Origin: CAVXDY01 sp963721335
GTDB taxonomy: Bacteria; Actinomycetota; Thermoleophilia; Miltoncostaeales; Miltoncostaeaceae
Direction: 5' to 3'
Assembly: GCA_963721335.1 (NCBI GenBank)
Contig: CAVRIV010000005.1
Location: 313,216-377,215 of the forward strand
Length of the DNA: 64,000 nucleotides
Under the pieces are notes generated by a model. It saw nothing but the letters and a program-made list of their open reading frames with translations, was not told where the DNA came from and did no database searches. Shown in pieces: positions 28,716 through 37,146 of the stretch (position 1 is its first letter; each line of letters starts with the position of its first letter). A program made the position numbers and the translations under genes.

Positions 28716-29881
28716 GGCGAGACCGGCGGCGGGTGCTCGCGCGCGATCTGGCGGCGGAGCGCCTCCACCCCCGCGACGACGAGGGCGATGATCACCAGCG
28801 TCCCCACCAGGCGCCGCGGTGCGCCGGTCGGCCCCCACCACAGGATCAAGAGGGCGACGATGAGGACGACCGAGTACACCAACACCGGTTGGTTCTGCAT
28901 GGCCGGAGCGACCCTACGCCGCAGCGACACCGCGGGCCGCGACGGGCCCGCCAGCCACGCCCACACCAGGCCCACGATCGCGATGGCGACGAGGCCCAGC
29001 GCCAGGTCGCCCAGGAGGCTGGTGCCGATCACCCACACCTTCGTCGCCGCGGGCTGGCCCTGTGGAGACGAGAGCGCCTCCACGATGGCGTCACCTGCCA
29101 GGCGCCGGACCAGCAGGAGCACGATGCCCACCACCAGGATCCCGGCGGCCGCGGCGCGCACGGCCTCCCGGCGGAACCCCGTGGCGAGGTACACCGCGAG
29201 CACGAGCAGCACCACCACCACGATCGCGAGGATCGACGAGAGCTTGTCGATCGTGCTCACGGCGTCCTGCGCGGCGCCGAGCTGGCTCGACGTCATGATC
29301 GTGATCTTCCCCGCATCGGGGCTGAGGCTGGCCTCGACCCCGAGCTCGTCCGCCAGGCGCGTGATGAGGGGGCTGAGGTCGAGCACGACCTCGCCCCCGG
29401 TGGTGGTGACGGCGCCGCCCTCGTTGCCCTCCAGGACGTCCACCAGACGCGTGTGGACCCGGCGGTTGATGTCCTCCCAGAGGCTCTGGATCGCCGGCCG
29501 CTCCAGAAGGTTCTCCGCCGAGTCGAGGGCGAGGTTGCGGAGGGCACCGGTGATCGGCGCCGCGAGCGGGTCGAGCGAGGGCGGCAGACGGCTCTCGACC
29601 CTCTGCTCCACCTGGGGCCCGTCGAACATCCCGTCCACCAGGCGCTGGGCCACCGCCTCGCGCACCTCCGGCTGCAGCAGGAGCTGGCTGCTCGTGTCCA
29701 CCCACCGGTCCGTGTCGAGCACCTGCCGCTGCACCCAGACGGTGAGCGACGAGGCCAGCGTCAGCACGCAGGCGATGACGATGAGCGTGTACACCAGCAC
29801 CTTGCGCCGGCGCGGCGTCAAGACGGCCCCGGCCTCGGAGGTGCCCTCGCTCCGACGGTCCTTGTCAGCGGAACCCGCCAT
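28712..29881 (-). CDS. membrane protein with large extracytoplasmic domain
   Basis: About 389 residues from ATG 29881 (GGAGG site just upstream). One N-terminal helix (VLVYTLIVIACVLTLASSLT), then about 170 residues outside with WVDTSSQLLLQPEVREAVAQ and DLSPLITRLADELGV, then four to six C-terminal helices (ILAIVVVVLLVLAVYLATG, AAGILVVGIVLLLV, ALGLVAIAIVGLVWAWLAG, LVYSVVLIVALLILWWG). This layout is common in actinobacteria but has no assigned role. It leads an operon with the VD-repeat and RDD genes; the regulatory element at 29957 lies 75 bases upstream. Confidence 0.82.
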   Translation of the reverse strand: MAGSADKDRRSEGTSEAGAVLTPRRRKVLVYTLIVIACVLTLASSLTVWVQRQVLDTDRWVDTSSQLLLQPEVREAVAQRLVDGMFDGPQVEQRVESRLPPSLDPLAAPITGALRNLALDSAENLLERPAIQSLWEDINRRVHTRLVDVLEGNEGGAVTTTGGEVVLDLSPLITRLADELGVEASLSPDAGKITIMTSSQLGAAQDAVSTIDKLSSILAIVVVVLLVLAVYLATGFRREAVRAAAAGILVVGIVLLLVRRLAGDAIVEALSSPQGQPAATKVWVIGTSLLGDLALGLVAIAIVGLVWAWLAGPSRPAVSLRRRVAPAMQNQPVLVYSVVLIVALLILWWGPTGAPRRLVGTLVIIALVVAGVEALRRQIAREHPPPVSP

Positions 29882-29956
29882 CCCTCCGGCCTCCCGGTCG
29901 CTCGTCCGCGGCGACGTGGCCGCCGGTCGATCAAAACCCGGCCGAGGATAACCGGT

Positions 29957-29978
29957 CATCGCCCCGATGGGATGAAAC
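29957..29978 (-). promoter_or_regulatory. copy 7 of the recurrent element
   Basis: Minus strand: TTTCATCCCATCGGGGCGAT(G), 75 bases upstream of the membrane-protein start at 29881 and pointing at it. Only 28 bases from copy 8, which faces the opposite way toward GAD. Confidence 0.6.
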
Positions 29979-30006
29979 CGCCCCACCGGCGCCCGCGGCG
30001 CGCGGG

Positions 30007-30027
30007 TTCATCCCATCGGGCCGATGC
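30007..30027 (+). promoter_or_regulatory. copy 8 of the recurrent element
   Basis: TTCATCCCATCGGGCCGATG, 108 bases upstream of the glutamate decarboxylase start at 30136. Forms a divergent pair with copy 7. Confidence 0.6.
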
Positions 30028-30135
30028 GACTCGGGGCCCTCTGATCGAACGTGGCCGCTCGTGCGCCCGGCCGACGGGCATCCGCGGGATGGCGGCCACG
30101 TGCCGCCGCCGGCCCGCACACCGAACGGAGGAACG

Positions 30136-31526
30136 ATGGCCGTCCATGGCGTGAAGAAATCCCACGAGGCGGCGGCCCAGAGCCAGGTCTACTCGGCCGC
30201 CGACCCCTCGCAGAGGGTGCCGAAGTACCGGATCCCCGAGGGCGAGTGGGACCCGCGCCATGCCCACGAGCTGATCCTCGACGAGCTGATGGTGGAGGGC
30301 AACTCCCGGCTCAACCTCGCGACCTTCACCCAGACCTGGCTCGAGCCCGAGGTGCGTCTGCTGATGGCCGAGACCTGCGACAAGAACCTGATCGACAAGG
30401 ACGAGTACCCGCAGACGGCCGAGATCGAGCAGCGCTGCGTGAACATCCTGGCCGACCTCTGGAACGTCCCCGACGAGACCGACGCCATCGGGACCTCGAC
30501 GACCGGGTCGAGCGAGGCCTGCATGCTCGGCGGGATGGCCCTGCAGCGCCGGTGGCGCGCCCGGCGGCGGGCGCAGGGGGCCTCCGACGGATCGGCCCAA
30601 CATCGTGATGGGCGTCAACGTGCAGGTCTGCTGGCACAAGTTCGCGCGCTACTGGGACGTGGAGCAGCGCCTCGTGCCTCTCGAGAAGGGGCGCTACGCG
30701 ATGAACGCCGCCGAGGCCGTGAAGCTGTGCGACGAGAACACCATCGGGGTGGTCGCCCGTCCTGGGCTCCACCTTCACCGGCGAGTACGAGCCGGTCGCC
30801 GAGATCAGCGACGCGCTCGACGCGCTCCAGACGGAGACGGGCCTCGACATCCCGATCCACGTCGACGCGGCGAGCGGCGGCTTCGTGGCACCGTTCCTCC
30901 AGCCCGACCTGCTCTGGGACTTCCGGCTGGAGCGCGTGAAGTCGATCAACACCTCCGGGCACAAGTACGGGCTCGCGCCCCTCGGGGTCGGCTGGGTCGT
31001 GTGGCGCGACACCGCGGAGCTGCCCGAGGAGCTGATCTTCCGGGTCAACTACCTCGGCGGCGAGATGCCCACCTTCGGGATCAACTTCTCGCGGCCGGGC
31101 AGCCAGGTCGTCTGCCAGTACTACAACTTCCTGCGCCTCGGCCGGGAGGGCTACCGCCGGGTCCAGCAGGACGCGCAGGACGTCGCGCTCCACCTCGCGG
31201 ACCGGATCGAGGACATGGGCCCGTTCAGGATGATCACGCGGGGCACCGACCTGCCGCTGCTTTCGTGGTCGCTACAGGACGGCGCCAACTTCACCCTGTT
31301 CGAGTTCTCGGACGCCCTGCGGCGCTACGGCTGGCAGGTGCCCGCGTACACGCTGCCCGCCAACCTCGACGACATGACCATCTGCCGGATCGTGGTGCGC
31401 CACGGCCTTCGCCGTGACCTCTCCGACCTGCTGCTCGACAACTTCCAGGAGGTGCTCGACCGGTTCGCCAAGGAGCCGGACCGCAGGCCCTCCGTGGTCG
31501 AGGACGGCGGCTTCAGCCACACATAG
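30136..31526 (+). CDS. gadB: glutamate decarboxylase (two frame breaks)
   Basis: About 463 residues, the normal GAD length. Conserved blocks: YRIPEGEWDPRHAHELILDE, NLATFTQTWLEPEVR, IGTSTTGSSEACMLGG (PLP phosphate region), IHVDAASGGFVAPF (PLP-ring Asp), SINTSGHKYGLAPLGVGWV (Schiff-base Lys) and FPTFGINFSRPG-like segment. Breaks near 30588 and at the CCC 30756-30758 split it into three frames; correction of one base at each restores the chain. It converts glutamate to GABA consuming a proton and serves acid resistance. GGAGG site before ATG 30136; element copy 8 upstream suggests stress control. No antiporter gene is adjacent. Confidence 0.92.
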
Positions 31527-31527
31527 G

Positions 31528-32358
31528 GTGAGCTCAGGGCCCTTCCCGGCGCACCCGACGGACTGGCGCATCGTCGAGACCCGCGGCGCGGGGCCGTTCG
31601 TCTCGCAGGCCGTCTACGAGGACGCCCTCGGGCACCGGCACGAGTGGACCTCCCGCCGCCACCGGACGGGCAGTGGCGCACGGCACCATGGGGCGGCCCT
31701 GGGGGTGTGGATCGGCGTCCTGTTCATGATCGGGTCGGCGTGCTTCGCCCTGGCCTCGCTGCCGGGAGTCGCGTCGCGCGCGGACCCGACCGCGGTGGGC
31801 ATCACCTTCGTGGTGGGAGCCGCGTTCTTCACCAGCGCGGCCGCCCTCCAGCACCTCCAGACGATCCGCGCCGAGCGCACGCTGGACCGGGCCGCCTCCG
31901 GGCCGCAGCGGACTGCCACGAGCTACCTCGCGGAGCCGCGCCGCCTCGACTGGTGGGTCACCGCCGTCCAGTTCCTCGGGACCATCTTCTTCAACATCAC
32001 CACGGCCGCGGCCCTCAACGAGGCGCTCGACACGCAGGAGCAGATCCGCCGCATCTGGGCGCCGGACGCGCTCGGGTCGGTGTGCTTCCTGATCGCCAGC
32101 TACCTGGCGGTGGTGGAGGTCTGCCACCGCCGGTGGTGCCGGCACCGCCGCGACGTCGGCTGGCGCATCGCCGCGCTCAACCTCCTCGGCTCCGTCTTCT
32201 TCGGCATCTCCGCGATCGCGTCGTTCATCCTCCCGGGCACCGGCGAGGTGCTGGACGCGGAGGCGACGAACGCCTTCACGTTCCTCGGTGCCGTGTGCTT
32301 CTTCGCGGGCGCCTGGCTCGTGGTGGTCGAGGCCCGGTCCGCCGAGCTGCCGGCGTAG
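31528..32358 (+). CDS. YrhK-like membrane protein
   Basis: 276 residues from GTG 31528, one base after the GAD stop, so co-transcribed. After a soluble N terminus (DWRIVETRGAGPFVSQAVYE) there are about seven membrane segments: GVWIGVLFMIGSACFALA, VGITFVVGAAFFTSAAAL, WWVTAVQFLGTIFFNITTA, GSVCFLIASYLAVVEV, WRIAALNLLGSVFFGISAI and FLGAVCFFAGAWLVVVEA. The repeated paired-helix pattern resembles YrhK-domain proteins. Role unknown; position suggests a link to acid or GABA metabolism. Confidence 0.75.
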   Translation: MSSGPFPAHPTDWRIVETRGAGPFVSQAVYEDALGHRHEWTSRRHRTGSGARHHGAALGVWIGVLFMIGSACFALASLPGVASRADPTAVGITFVVGAAFFTSAAALQHLQTIRAERTLDRAASGPQRTATSYLAEPRRLDWWVTAVQFLGTIFFNITTAAALNEALDTQEQIRRIWAPDALGSVCFLIASYLAVVEVCHRRWCRHRRDVGWRIAALNLLGSVFFGISAIASFILPGTGEVLDAEATNAFTFLGAVCFFAGAWLVVVEARSAELPA

Positions 32359-32371
32359 GCGCCGCCCGAGA

Positions 32372-32399
32372 CGGCGCCCCGCAGGAAAACGGGGCGCCG
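32372..32399. terminator. strong hairpin between convergent genes
   Basis: Perfect CGGCGCCCCG / CGGGGCGCCG stem with loop CAGGAAAA, between the stops at 32358 (plus) and 32419 (minus). Confidence 0.75.
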
Positions 32400-32418
32400 G
32401 CTCGGCACGACGGACCCC

Positions 32419-32832
32419 TCAGGCCCTCAGGTCCTCCCTCGCCTCCTTCCAGCCCGCGGTGAGCGCGTACAGGACCGCGATCTCGAGCCCGATGGCGAGC
32501 AGGCTCCAGAGCGGGTAGGCGGGGAACCAGGCGATCTGGCCGATGCCGTTGATGATGATCGCGACGATCGCGAACCAGCGTCCCCACCCCTTGCCGGAGA
32601 AGAGCGCCATGGCGGCGAGGATCAGGACGATGCCCCAGATGATGAGGCTCCATCCCCAGGCGGTGAAGTTGGTCGTCACCAGAAGACCGGACTCGGTGAC
32701 GGCGAAGGTCTCGTCCTTCAGCAGGGCCGAGAGGCCCTGGATGATGTCGATGGCGCCGATCGTGAGCATGACGGCGGCGGCGAAGATCACCCACCCCGTC
32801 CACGGCGACCCCCTGTATTCGTCGGTGGACAC
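32419..32832 (-). CDS. DUF7144-family four-helix membrane protein
   Basis: 137 residues with four helices: TGWVIFAAAVMLTIGAIDII, AWGWSLIIWGIVLILAAMAL, RWFAIVAIIINGIGQIAWF and LWSLLAIGLEIAVLYALTAG. The opening W.GW..FA...L...G......GL.A and central W(G)W are typical of this actinobacterial family. Intact. Unknown function; often near stress proteins. A 120-base gap upstream holds no copy of the recurrent element. Confidence 0.82.
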   Translation of the reverse strand: MSTDEYRGSPWTGWVIFAAAVMLTIGAIDIIQGLSALLKDETFAVTESGLLVTTNFTAWGWSLIIWGIVLILAAMALFSGKGWGRWFAIVAIIINGIGQIAWFPAYPLWSLLAIGLEIAVLYALTAGWKEAREDLRA

Positions 32833-32955
32833 TGCCTGCTCCTCCTCCTGTCGGGGCCCCGGGCGTCTCGCCGCGGGACTGCGAATGCCGATCGAATCGT
32901 CCCCGCGGCTCCGGCGGCCCGGGGCGGGCCCCCCTCCGCGCGGAGCGTCTGCTTC

Positions 32956-33015
32956 CTACCTGCGGCGCGCGGTGCGGCGAGAGGTGCGGCGCGCGACCCT
33001 GCGTGCTCCCATCAT
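32956..33015 (-). CDS. possible 19-residue Arg-rich peptide
   Basis: MMGARRVARRTSRRTARRR preceded at the right distance by a GGAGG ribosome site (about 33021). Extremely basic, resembling the Arg-rich N termini of the SHOCT proteins here. It lies just downstream of the second DUF6325 gene. Could be a nucleic-acid or membrane-binding peptide, or the remains of a longer gene. Confidence 0.45.
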   Translation of the reverse strand: MMGARRVARRTSRRTARRR

Positions 33016-33047
33016 CTGAACCTCCGTCTGTCGTTGGTGTCGGCCCT

Positions 33048-33592
33048 CTATGCGGCCGCGGAACCCGTCTCGATCGCGTGGCGCCTCGGCGGCCTCCTCG
33101 GCGGAGACCAGCCCGATGGCGATCAGGTCGAGGGGGCTGATGAAGCCGTCGGAGATGCGAAAGCCCCCGGCGCGCGCGATCGCGTCGCGCAGCGGCACCG
33201 CCCAGTGGTGCTCGATCAGAAGGAGCGCCGCGGCGGAGTCGTTGGGGATCTCCTCGATGATGTCCCAGGCGTCCTCGTCGTCGAAGGCGGCGATGCCGTC
33301 GGCGGCGGCCTGGGCGCCGGCGATGGCGCCCTCCTCCAGGCCCTCCTCGCCCTCGATGCCGAGGCCGATCAGGGCCCCGATCTTCGGTGCCGATCTCGAT
33401 CGCCTCGTCCTTGGAGAGGTTGCTGAGGTGGGCGACCTCGATCTCCCCGTCGGCGTCCTTGTGCACGGCGAGCGCGTCGATCACGCGGACGGTGTCGCTC
33501 TCGCGCAGGCGCTCGAGCTCGGCGATGATCTCGCCGTGGAACTCGGGGTGCTGGAAGCCCAGCACGATCAGCTGGACCGGTCCGATGGCCAT
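33048..33592 (-). CDS. DUF6325-family protein (copy 2, frame broken)
   Basis: About 181 residues after correction. Opens with MAIGPVQLIVLGFQHPEFHG and ESDTVRVIDALAVHKDADGE; after a one-base correction near 33386 continues as KIGALIGLGIEGEEGLEEG, DEDAWDIIEEIPNDSAAALL, HHWAVPLRDAIARAGG and ISPLDLIAIGLVSAEEAAE. A second correction near 33088 ends it at TAG 33048 with ETGSAAA; without it the frame runs to 32956. Longer than copy 1 at 26012 because it keeps a glycine/acidic middle segment. Soluble alpha/beta protein, function unknown; follows a SHOCT gene by 26 bases. Confidence 0.75.
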
Positions 33593-33618
33593 CTCTCTTC
33601 CTCCCTGGTGTGGGTGCG

Positions 33619-34008
33619 CTACGACGCGGGCGCGGCCAGCGCGTTCGCCTTGAGGGTCTCGAACTCGGCCTGCGTGATCGCGCCGCTGTCGAGGAGCTGC
33701 TTGGCCTTCTCGATCTCCGCGGTGGGTCCGCCCGATCCGGCAGCCGCCTTCACCTGAGCGTCGAACTGCGCCTGTGCGGCCTGGGCCCGATCGTTGTAAC
33801 GCTCGGCCATGTGCTGGCCCTGAGTGATCAGGTAGATGAACACGCCCAGGAACGGCAGGAAGAGGACGAAGATGGTCCAGAGGACCTTCATGCCGCCACT
33901 GAGGTCATGCCGCCGGAACAGGTCCGAGAAGACCGTGATCACCAGGTAGAAGAAGAAGACCCAGGCGAAGAAGATGCAGATCGCCCAGAACACGTCGAGG
34001 AAGTCCAT
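33619..34008 (-). CDS. PLDc_N/SHOCT small membrane protein
   Basis: 129 residues from ATG 34008 (GGAGG site). Two N-terminal helices (VFWAICIFFAWVFFFYLVIT and KVLWTIFVLFLPFLGVFIYL) form the PLDc_N-type membrane anchor, then a helical linker and a C-terminal SHOCT motif (EIEKAKQLLDSGAITQAEFE). Such proteins are small membrane-anchored oligomers of unknown role. The regulatory element copy 9 lies 84 bases upstream. First gene of the minus-strand pair with DUF6325 copy 2. Confidence 0.88.
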   Translation of the reverse strand: MDFLDVFWAICIFFAWVFFFYLVITVFSDLFRRHDLSGGMKVLWTIFVLFLPFLGVFIYLITQGQHMAERYNDRAQAAQAQFDAQVKAAAGSGGPTAEIEKAKQLLDSGAITQAEFETLKANALAAPAS

Positions 34009-34092
34009 GCTGATGCCTCCGTTCGATTTTCCTGCGCGGTCATGAGGCGAGGCCGAGCTCGCGACGAGGATGTCTCGGCGCCGGGGGCGACG

Positions 34093-34114
34093 CATCATCC
34101 CGACGGGGTGATCC
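34093..34114 (-). promoter_or_regulatory. copy 9 of the recurrent element
   Basis: Minus strand: ATCACCCCGTCGGGATGATG, 84 bases upstream of the SHOCT/PLDc_N gene start at 34008. Confidence 0.55.
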
Positions 34115-34148
34115 GGTCTACGGAGGCGGGTCGGCGTTCGTCACTCGT

Positions 34149-34169
34149 TCACCCGTATGGGATGAGGCA
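34149..34169 (+). promoter_or_regulatory. copy 10 (weak) of the recurrent element
   Basis: TTCACCCGTATGGGATGAGG, a degenerate copy 80 bases upstream of the small ORF at 34250 and its K+ channel. Forms a divergent pair with copy 9. Confidence 0.4.
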
Positions 34170-34249
34170 ATCGCATCCCGCAGGGACCACGATGTGCCCG
34201 GCGCGCCTGTCGGGGCGCCCGCGCCCCGGGTGCGGAGGAGGAGGGCAAC

Positions 34250-34306
34250 GTGTTGATCGCATTGCTGGTCGTTCTCGGGGTCGATCTCGCCCAGCGGGAG
34301 GACTAG
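34250..34306 (+). CDS. 18-residue hydrophobic peptide upstream of K+ channel
   Basis: GTG start with a very strong GGAGGAGGAGGG site 6 bases upstream encodes MLIALLVVLGVDLAQRED, a single hydrophobic helix with an acidic tail. It stops 5 bases before the channel ATG at 34312, and its 3' end contains the channel's ribosome site (GGGAGGA). Either a small membrane subunit or a leader that couples translation of the channel. Not similar to anything I know. Confidence 0.5.
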   Translation: MLIALLVVLGVDLAQRED

Positions 34307-34311
34307 CCGGT

Positions 34312-34791
34312 ATGCCCGAACCCCTCATGGCCGACCCGCCCCCTGCCCCGGGGAGGGTGAAGAGGCGGCAGGAGCGGCGGGAGGGGATCCTGCTGGGCGT
34401 GACGCCCCGCGCGGCCCTGGTGTGGATCGCCGTCGCGGCCGTCGCGGTCGCGACGCTCGGGGCGCTTGTCGCCTACCTGGTCGACCGGGAGGCGTTCGAC
34501 TCCTTCTGGGACGCGCTCTGGTGGGCCGTCGTCACCGTGGGGACGGTCGGCTACGGCGACGTCGTCCCGACCAACGGCGCGGGCCGCGTGGTCGCGGGGA
34601 TCCTGATCCTCTTCACGATGGCGTTCTTCCCCATCCTGACCGGCGTCGTGACCGCCACGCTGATCGACCAGCACCAGCGCGAGGCGAGGAGCGACCAGCG
34701 GCGCGAGGACGAGGAGCGCCAGGCCGCGCTGCTTCGGCACCTGAGCTCGATCGAGGATCGCCTGACGCGCTTGGAGGAACGCGCGCGCTGA
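34312..34791 (+). CDS. two-helix K+ channel (copy 1)
   Basis: 159 residues. Basic N terminus, helix 1 (ALVWIAVAAVAVATLGALVAYL), pore helix ALWWAVVTVGTVGYGD with the TVGYGD filter, helix 2 (VVAGILILFTMAFFPILTGVVT), and a C-terminal coiled coil ending SIEDRLTRLEERAR. KcsA-like architecture without an RCK domain. Passive K+ flux across the plasma membrane. A paralogue with the same C-terminal motif is at 43218. Coupled to the peptide ORF upstream. Confidence 0.92.
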   Translation: MPEPLMADPPPAPGRVKRRQERREGILLGVTPRAALVWIAVAAVAVATLGALVAYLVDREAFDSFWDALWWAVVTVGTVGYGDVVPTNGAGRVVAGILILFTMAFFPILTGVVTATLIDQHQREARSDQRREDEERQAALLRHLSSIEDRLTRLEERAR

Positions 34792-34896
34792 TCGCCTGCC
34801 GGCACGCGCGCCGACAGGCGAGTCCCCCGGCGACGACCGCGGCGTTCGGCGCCGGGCCGGATCACGGCGGCGACCCCATCACGTAGGACGAGGCGC

Positions 34897-34915
34897 CGCC
34901 GAGCCCGGCTCGGCG
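34897..34915. terminator. hairpin between convergent genes
   Basis: CGCCGAGC / GCTCGGCG stem in the 171-base gap between stops at 34791 (plus) and 34963 (minus). No other gene is supported in this gap. Confidence 0.35.
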
Positions 34916-34962
34916 CGCGGTCGGAGCGGCTCCGCGCCGGGTGGCCCGGCGCCGGTGCGAGC

Positions 34963-35478
34963 CTAGGACCCCTGCCCCGACATCATGGCGCCGATCTGCT
35001 TCTCGGTCTCGGCCTTCTCGGAGTCGCGCAGCTCCTTGGCCTGGCGCCGCTCGGCACGGCTCAGGAGCTCGTCGATGCGCTCCTCGAGGCGCCAGTCGCC
35101 GAGCACCACGAGCCCCGCCTCGCCGGTGTTCAGGAGGTCGCCCAGGTCCTTCATGTCCGAGCGCGACAGGCTCTTTGCCATGTGGCCGCCGAGGGCGCCC
35201 ACCGTCGCGCCGACCACCGCGCTGCCGATCAGCGCCGGCGGGAAGATCAGCCCCACCAGCGCCCCCACCCCGGCCCCGCCCCAGGCGCCCTTGCGCGTGC
35301 CGGTCTCGTCCTTGTTGACGTGCACCTTGCCCTCGTGGTCCTTGGTGATGACGGCCGCGTCGAAGCCGCCGATCACCCTGTTGAAGTGGAGCTCCTTGAT
35401 GACCTCGTAGTCGGCCTGGGCGTCGTCGACGCTGGCATATGCCCCGACGAGCAGGAATGTGTTGTCCTCTTTGGCCAT
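34963..35478 (-). CDS. DUF1269-family glycine-zipper protein
   Basis: 171 residues from ATG 35478 (GGGAGG site). N-terminal ferredoxin-like half (FLLVGAYASVDDAQADYEVI, FDAAVITKDHEGKVHV), central Gly-rich zipper (GAWGGAGVGALVGLIFPPAL, IGSAVVGATVGALGGHMAK) that can insert in or bind membranes, then a helical C terminus. Typical stress-associated DUF1269 protein of unknown function. Element copy 11 is 65 bases upstream. Confidence 0.87.
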   Translation of the reverse strand: MAKEDNTFLLVGAYASVDDAQADYEVIKELHFNRVIGGFDAAVITKDHEGKVHVNKDETGTRKGAWGGAGVGALVGLIFPPALIGSAVVGATVGALGGHMAKSLSRSDMKDLGDLLNTGEAGLVVLGDWRLEERIDELLSRAERRQAKELRDSEKAETEKQIGAMMSGQGS

Positions 35479-35543
35479 CACGGCCTCCCTTTGGTGCGTG
35501 GTGGTACCGGTCTGCCCCAGGGTCGCGGAGCGACCGGTGGAGC

Positions 35544-35569
35544 GCATCGTCCGATCGGGGTGATGCGAT
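35544..35569 (-). promoter_or_regulatory. copy 11 of the recurrent element
   Basis: Minus strand: ATCACCCCGATCGGACGATG; nearly palindromic, so the reverse reading (TCGTCCGATCGGGGTGATG) fits equally. 65 bases upstream of the DUF1269 start at 35478. Confidence 0.55.
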
Positions 35570-35622
35570 CGGACCAGCGACCCCCCGGCCCCTGCGGACC
35601 GGTCTGACGCAGATGGGGGGCA

Positions 35623-37065
35623 CTAGACCCCCGTCTGCGCCGTCAGCCGCCCACCGGCGACGGCCTCCGTGAGGGCCGCGTAGTCGCGCTCGTTCTGATC
35701 GGCGTAGGCCACGGAGAACGCGGCGATGGCCCGGTCGAATGCGTCGCTCTTGCCGAGGTAGGCCGTGATGGCGACAGGGTCGCCCGAGCGTGCGTGGGCG
35801 CGGGCCAGGGTCCAGCCGCACATCTGGGCGTAGATCTCCATGCCCTTCGGGACCATCACCTCGATGTCGGCCGAGCCCTTCCAGTCGCGCAGCTGGCGGA
35901 CATAGAAATCGCGCTCAGCGCCGTCGAAGGTGTCGGTGACGTGGAGCCATCCGAGAAAGATGTCGCCCGCCGCCTGCATCAGCCGTTGCCCGGAGACGAC
36001 CCGGTGGCCGGCGTTGCGATAGTCGCTGCGGCCGGCGTAGTCCTCGAGCACCGAGGGCTGGGCCTCCTTGAACTGCAGGAACAGGGGGTCGCCCTGGTCG
36101 CGACCGACCAGCAGGGCGATCCAGGCCCGCGTGCCCACGCTGCCCACCCCCACCACCTTGCGGGCGAGATCGACGAATCGGTAGCGCTCGAGGAGCCGGC
36201 GGCGGTCCGTCTCGAGCGTGCGCCGGTAGTCGCGCAGGCGCGCGTGCACCCACTCGGTGAAGATCGCCGCCGTGTCGTCGGTGAGGAGGTCTGCGACCGG
36301 CACGATCAGCGGGGGGTCGGCGGTGATGCGCGGCTCTCCGTCCACCTCGTGGCACAGCCGATCGAGGGCCTGCATGCTGTCCTTGGTGCGCGCCTTGGCG
36401 AGCGCCTTCTCGGCACGCTTCATGATCTTGCGCGGGACGGTGGCCCGGTAGCGGGCGAACACGTCCTCGACGTCGAACCTCGCGTAGAAGGCCTCGAGGT
36501 TGGTCTGCCCCGCGAAATCGGCCATCGCGGAGCGATAGCTCCTGACGCAGCCGCGGACGATCGCATCGCGGTCGGCGTCCGCGAAGCCCCGGTCCCGGCC
36601 GGCGACCTCGAGGCTCGCCGCCAGCCGCTTGAGGTCCCACTCGAACGGCCCGGGCAGGGTCTCGTCGAAGTCGTTGATGTCGAAGACGGCCCGCCGCTCG
36701 GGGCTGCCGAAGACGCCGAAGTTCGAGAGGTGGGCGTCCCCGCAGAGCTGGACGCGCAGGCCGCTCGTGGGCGTGGCGGCGAGGTCGCTCGCCATGATCA
36801 GCGCCGCGCCGCGGTAGAAGGTGAACGGCGAGACGAGCATGCGTCCGTAGCGGATCGGCACCAGCTCGGGCACCCGCGACTCGGCCTGGCCCTCGAGCAG
36901 GGCGACCGGATCCGGGCGGTCGGGGCCGGGGTCGAGGTCGGCGTGGGCGGAGCGGGGCACCTCCGCGCGCGAGGCCCGGCCGCGCGCCACGCGCTCGGCG
37001 ACGGTGGGGTGCTCGACCTTTGACTTGGTCGGGACGCGGCGGTCCTCGCGCGCGCTGGTCGTCAT
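35623..37065 (-). CDS. DUF2252-family protein, intact (paralogue 3)
   Basis: 480 residues, the only unbroken one of the three paralogues. Motifs in order: PTVAERVARGRASRAEVPRS, ELVPIRYGRMLVSPFTFYRG (about 75-95), LCGDAHLSNFGVF (about 120), AVFDINDFDETLPGPFEWDL (about 140), KARTKDSMQALDRL, GEPRITADPPLIVP, KVVGVGSVGTRAWIALLVGR (about 315), LFLQFKEAQPSVLEDYAGRS, RDFYVRQLRDWKGS, and the tail LTAQTGV. The GDAHLSN/DINDFDE pair resembles a phosphotransferase catalytic loop and metal site (inference). ATG 37065 starts at MTTSARED; an upstream in-frame ATG at 37137 is less likely. Cytosolic. Confidence 0.92.
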   Translation of the reverse strand: MTTSAREDRRVPTKSKVEHPTVAERVARGRASRAEVPRSAHADLDPGPDRPDPVALLEGQAESRVPELVPIRYGRMLVSPFTFYRGAALIMASDLAATPTSGLRVQLCGDAHLSNFGVFGSPERRAVFDINDFDETLPGPFEWDLKRLAASLEVAGRDRGFADADRDAIVRGCVRSYRSAMADFAGQTNLEAFYARFDVEDVFARYRATVPRKIMKRAEKALAKARTKDSMQALDRLCHEVDGEPRITADPPLIVPVADLLTDDTAAIFTEWVHARLRDYRRTLETDRRRLLERYRFVDLARKVVGVGSVGTRAWIALLVGRDQGDPLFLQFKEAQPSVLEDYAGRSDYRNAGHRVVSGQRLMQAAGDIFLGWLHVTDTFDGAERDFYVRQLRDWKGSADIEVMVPKGMEIYAQMCGWTLARAHARSGDPVAITAYLGKSDAFDRAIAAFSVAYADQNERDYAALTEAVAGGRLTAQTGV

Positions 37066-37146
37066 GGTGAGACTCCGTTCGAGTGGTCCGGCGAACCGAT
37101 GTGGTCCCGGCGGTGGCGTCGCCGGCATCGCCGGCATGAACTGGGC

